Assembly (NCBI GenBank): GCA_037975125.1
Contig: CM075852.1
Span: 11,256,814-11,320,813, forward strand
Origin: Latrodectus hesperus
Lineage: Eukaryota > Arthropoda > Arachnida > Araneae > Theridiidae
Direction of reading: 5' to 3'
DNA: 64,000 nt
Both the position numbers and the translations under genes were made by a program. Positions 63,279 to 64,000 of the stretch are shown in pieces. Within the stretch, counting starts at the first letter, position 1; each line of letters starts with the position of its first letter. The notes under the pieces were generated by a model, which saw only the letters and a program-made list of their open reading frames with translations, did not search any database and was not told the origin of the DNA.

Positions 63279-64000
63279 TCTTTGGTTATTAAAATATAAG
63301 ATTAAACATTTATTTAAATGTACAATTTTAATCATATTAAAAAATAAAATATGATTGCATATTTATTGTACCCATTATCAAACTTTAACATGGTATAGTA
63401 TTATTTCGGTGCTAAAAACCGAAAATAAGTAAGCAAAATATTTTATTGAAATATTTGGATTTTATCTGAATCAAATTCTTCATTTTCAATGCACAAAAAA
63501 TTTTAAGATATTAATGAAAGATTTCTTACATCTAACTTAAATTTTTCAATTCTTTGTCACAAAACTTTATAAGTAAATACATTAGATAAAAAAAATATAT
63601 TTGATCACAAAGCTTTAGATAATTATAAAATGTTTCCTAAGTCATTTTAATAATTATCAAAGTATTTTATTTTTACCTATAAATGTAATCAAATTGTTGG
63701 TAATGTTTTCCAGCCTTGTTTCCCCCATCGCTGTAGCCATCAGACTTCAGAATTCTTACTCCATCTCCCTCTTTCCCAGGCAGAACTGGAAGAAGGAGGA
63801 ATCCGTGCCGCTCACCCCCCTCATGGCCATAGCTTCCTCCTGTTGTGGAATGGCCCAACTGCTTGATGAGGATGGAGACTTTGCCCCTCTCGTGGATTGA
63901 AGACAGCTGGTCCTTGTGAGGCAGGAGATCTGCGTCTGCAAAGTCCCCAGAGAAGTAACCTGACTCTACCTTTGGACTGCGATCTGTATCTTGCAAATAA
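56832..64000 (-). CDS. Unrecognised Tyr/Ser/Gly-rich protein, last four coding exons (5' end beyond window)
   Basis: Exons on the minus strand: 64000-63677 (open at the edge), 60419-60203, 60077-59817 and 57299-56832 (stop TAA at 56834-56832). Introns of 3,257, 125 and 2,517 bp have GT donors (GTAAAA, GTAAGT, GTAAAG) and AG acceptors. Phases agree (2, then 0, then 0), giving at least 421 continuous residues. Exon one here is GC-rich and encodes a conserved-looking part (HERGKVSILIKQLGHSTTGG, GFLLLPVLPGKEGDGVRIL) ending HYQQFDYIY. The rest is low-complexity: many Tyr-Ser, Tyr-Pro and Gly-Tyr pairs, e.g. DDSYAPIPVAVYPAKSHYSQ and YSPADYSAYSKKY at the C-terminus. I see no membrane segment, no cysteine pairs and no enzyme motif. 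The composition resembles extracellular or cuticle-type structural proteins, but that is inference; the N-terminus and any signal peptide lie outside. Confidence 0.85.
58690..58800 (-). repeat. Decayed fragment of the 2388-family SINE, intronic
   Basis: AACCACGGTTAAGTAACGAAG, CACCTGAGTTGG-like and CTCCTCTCCACGCCAAGTCA blocks match 47812-47890 in order with many changes. It lies in the 57300-59816 intron. Confidence 0.55.
60912..61832 (+). mobile_element. TIR transposon derivative in an intron, ~175-bp inverted repeats
   Basis: The ends are CAGGGTGATCATAATTAAAC and its near complement, with TA on both sides. Arms 60912-61088 and 61657-61832 are inverted copies with only scattered differences. 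At 921 bp the element keeps only the last part of a mariner/Tc1-superfamily transposase. It sits in the first intron of the minus-strand gene, antisense to it. Confidence 0.88.
61134..61448 (+). pseudogene. C-terminal transposase fragment
   Basis: HFGNDRIISRHFPTPVPPRS continues PDITPCDFWLLRFLKN (third catalytic Asp in SPDITPCDFW), VDLKCHITQHVNNISTDTLQ and LLTENGGHYIENFL, ending at TAA (61446-61448). The frame is open for about 100 codons but lacks the DNA-binding domain and the first two acids. The family resembles the mariner-like group whose proteins end with LAENGG-type motifs. Confidence 0.82.
61833..63676. other. Intron of the minus-strand gene
   Basis: AT-rich, without a recognised gene; the donor of this intron is at 63676. 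A (TA)n array lies at 63237-63273. Confidence 0.6.
63237..63273. repeat. (TA)n microsatellite, intronic
   Basis: About 18 TA units. Confidence 0.93.

Overview
The window looks like a stretch of a very AT-rich animal genome, most likely a chelicerate and probably a spider. The evidence is metazoan introns with GT/AG sites, tRNA-derived SINEs with perfect target-site duplications, Tc1/mariner and P-like DNA transposons, Ty3/Gypsy retrotransposons and very long (TA)n arrays. The spider assignment rests on remembered resemblance of the SINE and Tc1 families and was not searched.

Only one host gene is well supported: an unrecognised Tyr/Ser/Gly-rich protein on the minus strand. Its last four coding exons lie at 63677-64000 (open at the window edge), 60203-60419, 59817-60077 and 56832-57299. 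All splice sites and phases agree. Nearly everything else recognisable is mobile DNA.

Layout: 202-428 and 2388-2794 are SINEs. 3300-9629 is a complete, very young Ty3/Gypsy element with apparently identical 608-bp LTRs, gag, a textbook -1 frameshift signal, and a pol gene broken by one extra base before integrase. 10289-10588 is a SINE and 10682-11574 an internally deleted mariner. 13670-14530 is a LINE 3' remnant. 15503-20180 is a Tc1-like element split by a 3.3-kb THAP-domain, P-like element whose left terminal repeat has been amplified into 18 tandem copies. 21636-24178 holds long microsatellites and a SINE with a 25-bp hairpin. 26561-31600 is a decayed Gypsy element. 32491-37676 holds a SINE, a second decayed Gypsy and a Tc1-like element with roughly 200-bp inverted repeats. 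37677-39208 is another Tc1-like element. 41507-42197 is a palindromic mariner derivative made of two 3' ends. 42200-56831 is mostly AT-rich DNA with four or five more SINEs. 56832-64000 is the host gene, with a short-lived-looking TIR element in its largest intron.

The elements are nested (P-like in Tc1, Tc1 apparently in Gypsy, TIR element in intron), which gives a relative order of insertion. No rRNA gene, functional tRNA gene or CRISPR array was seen.
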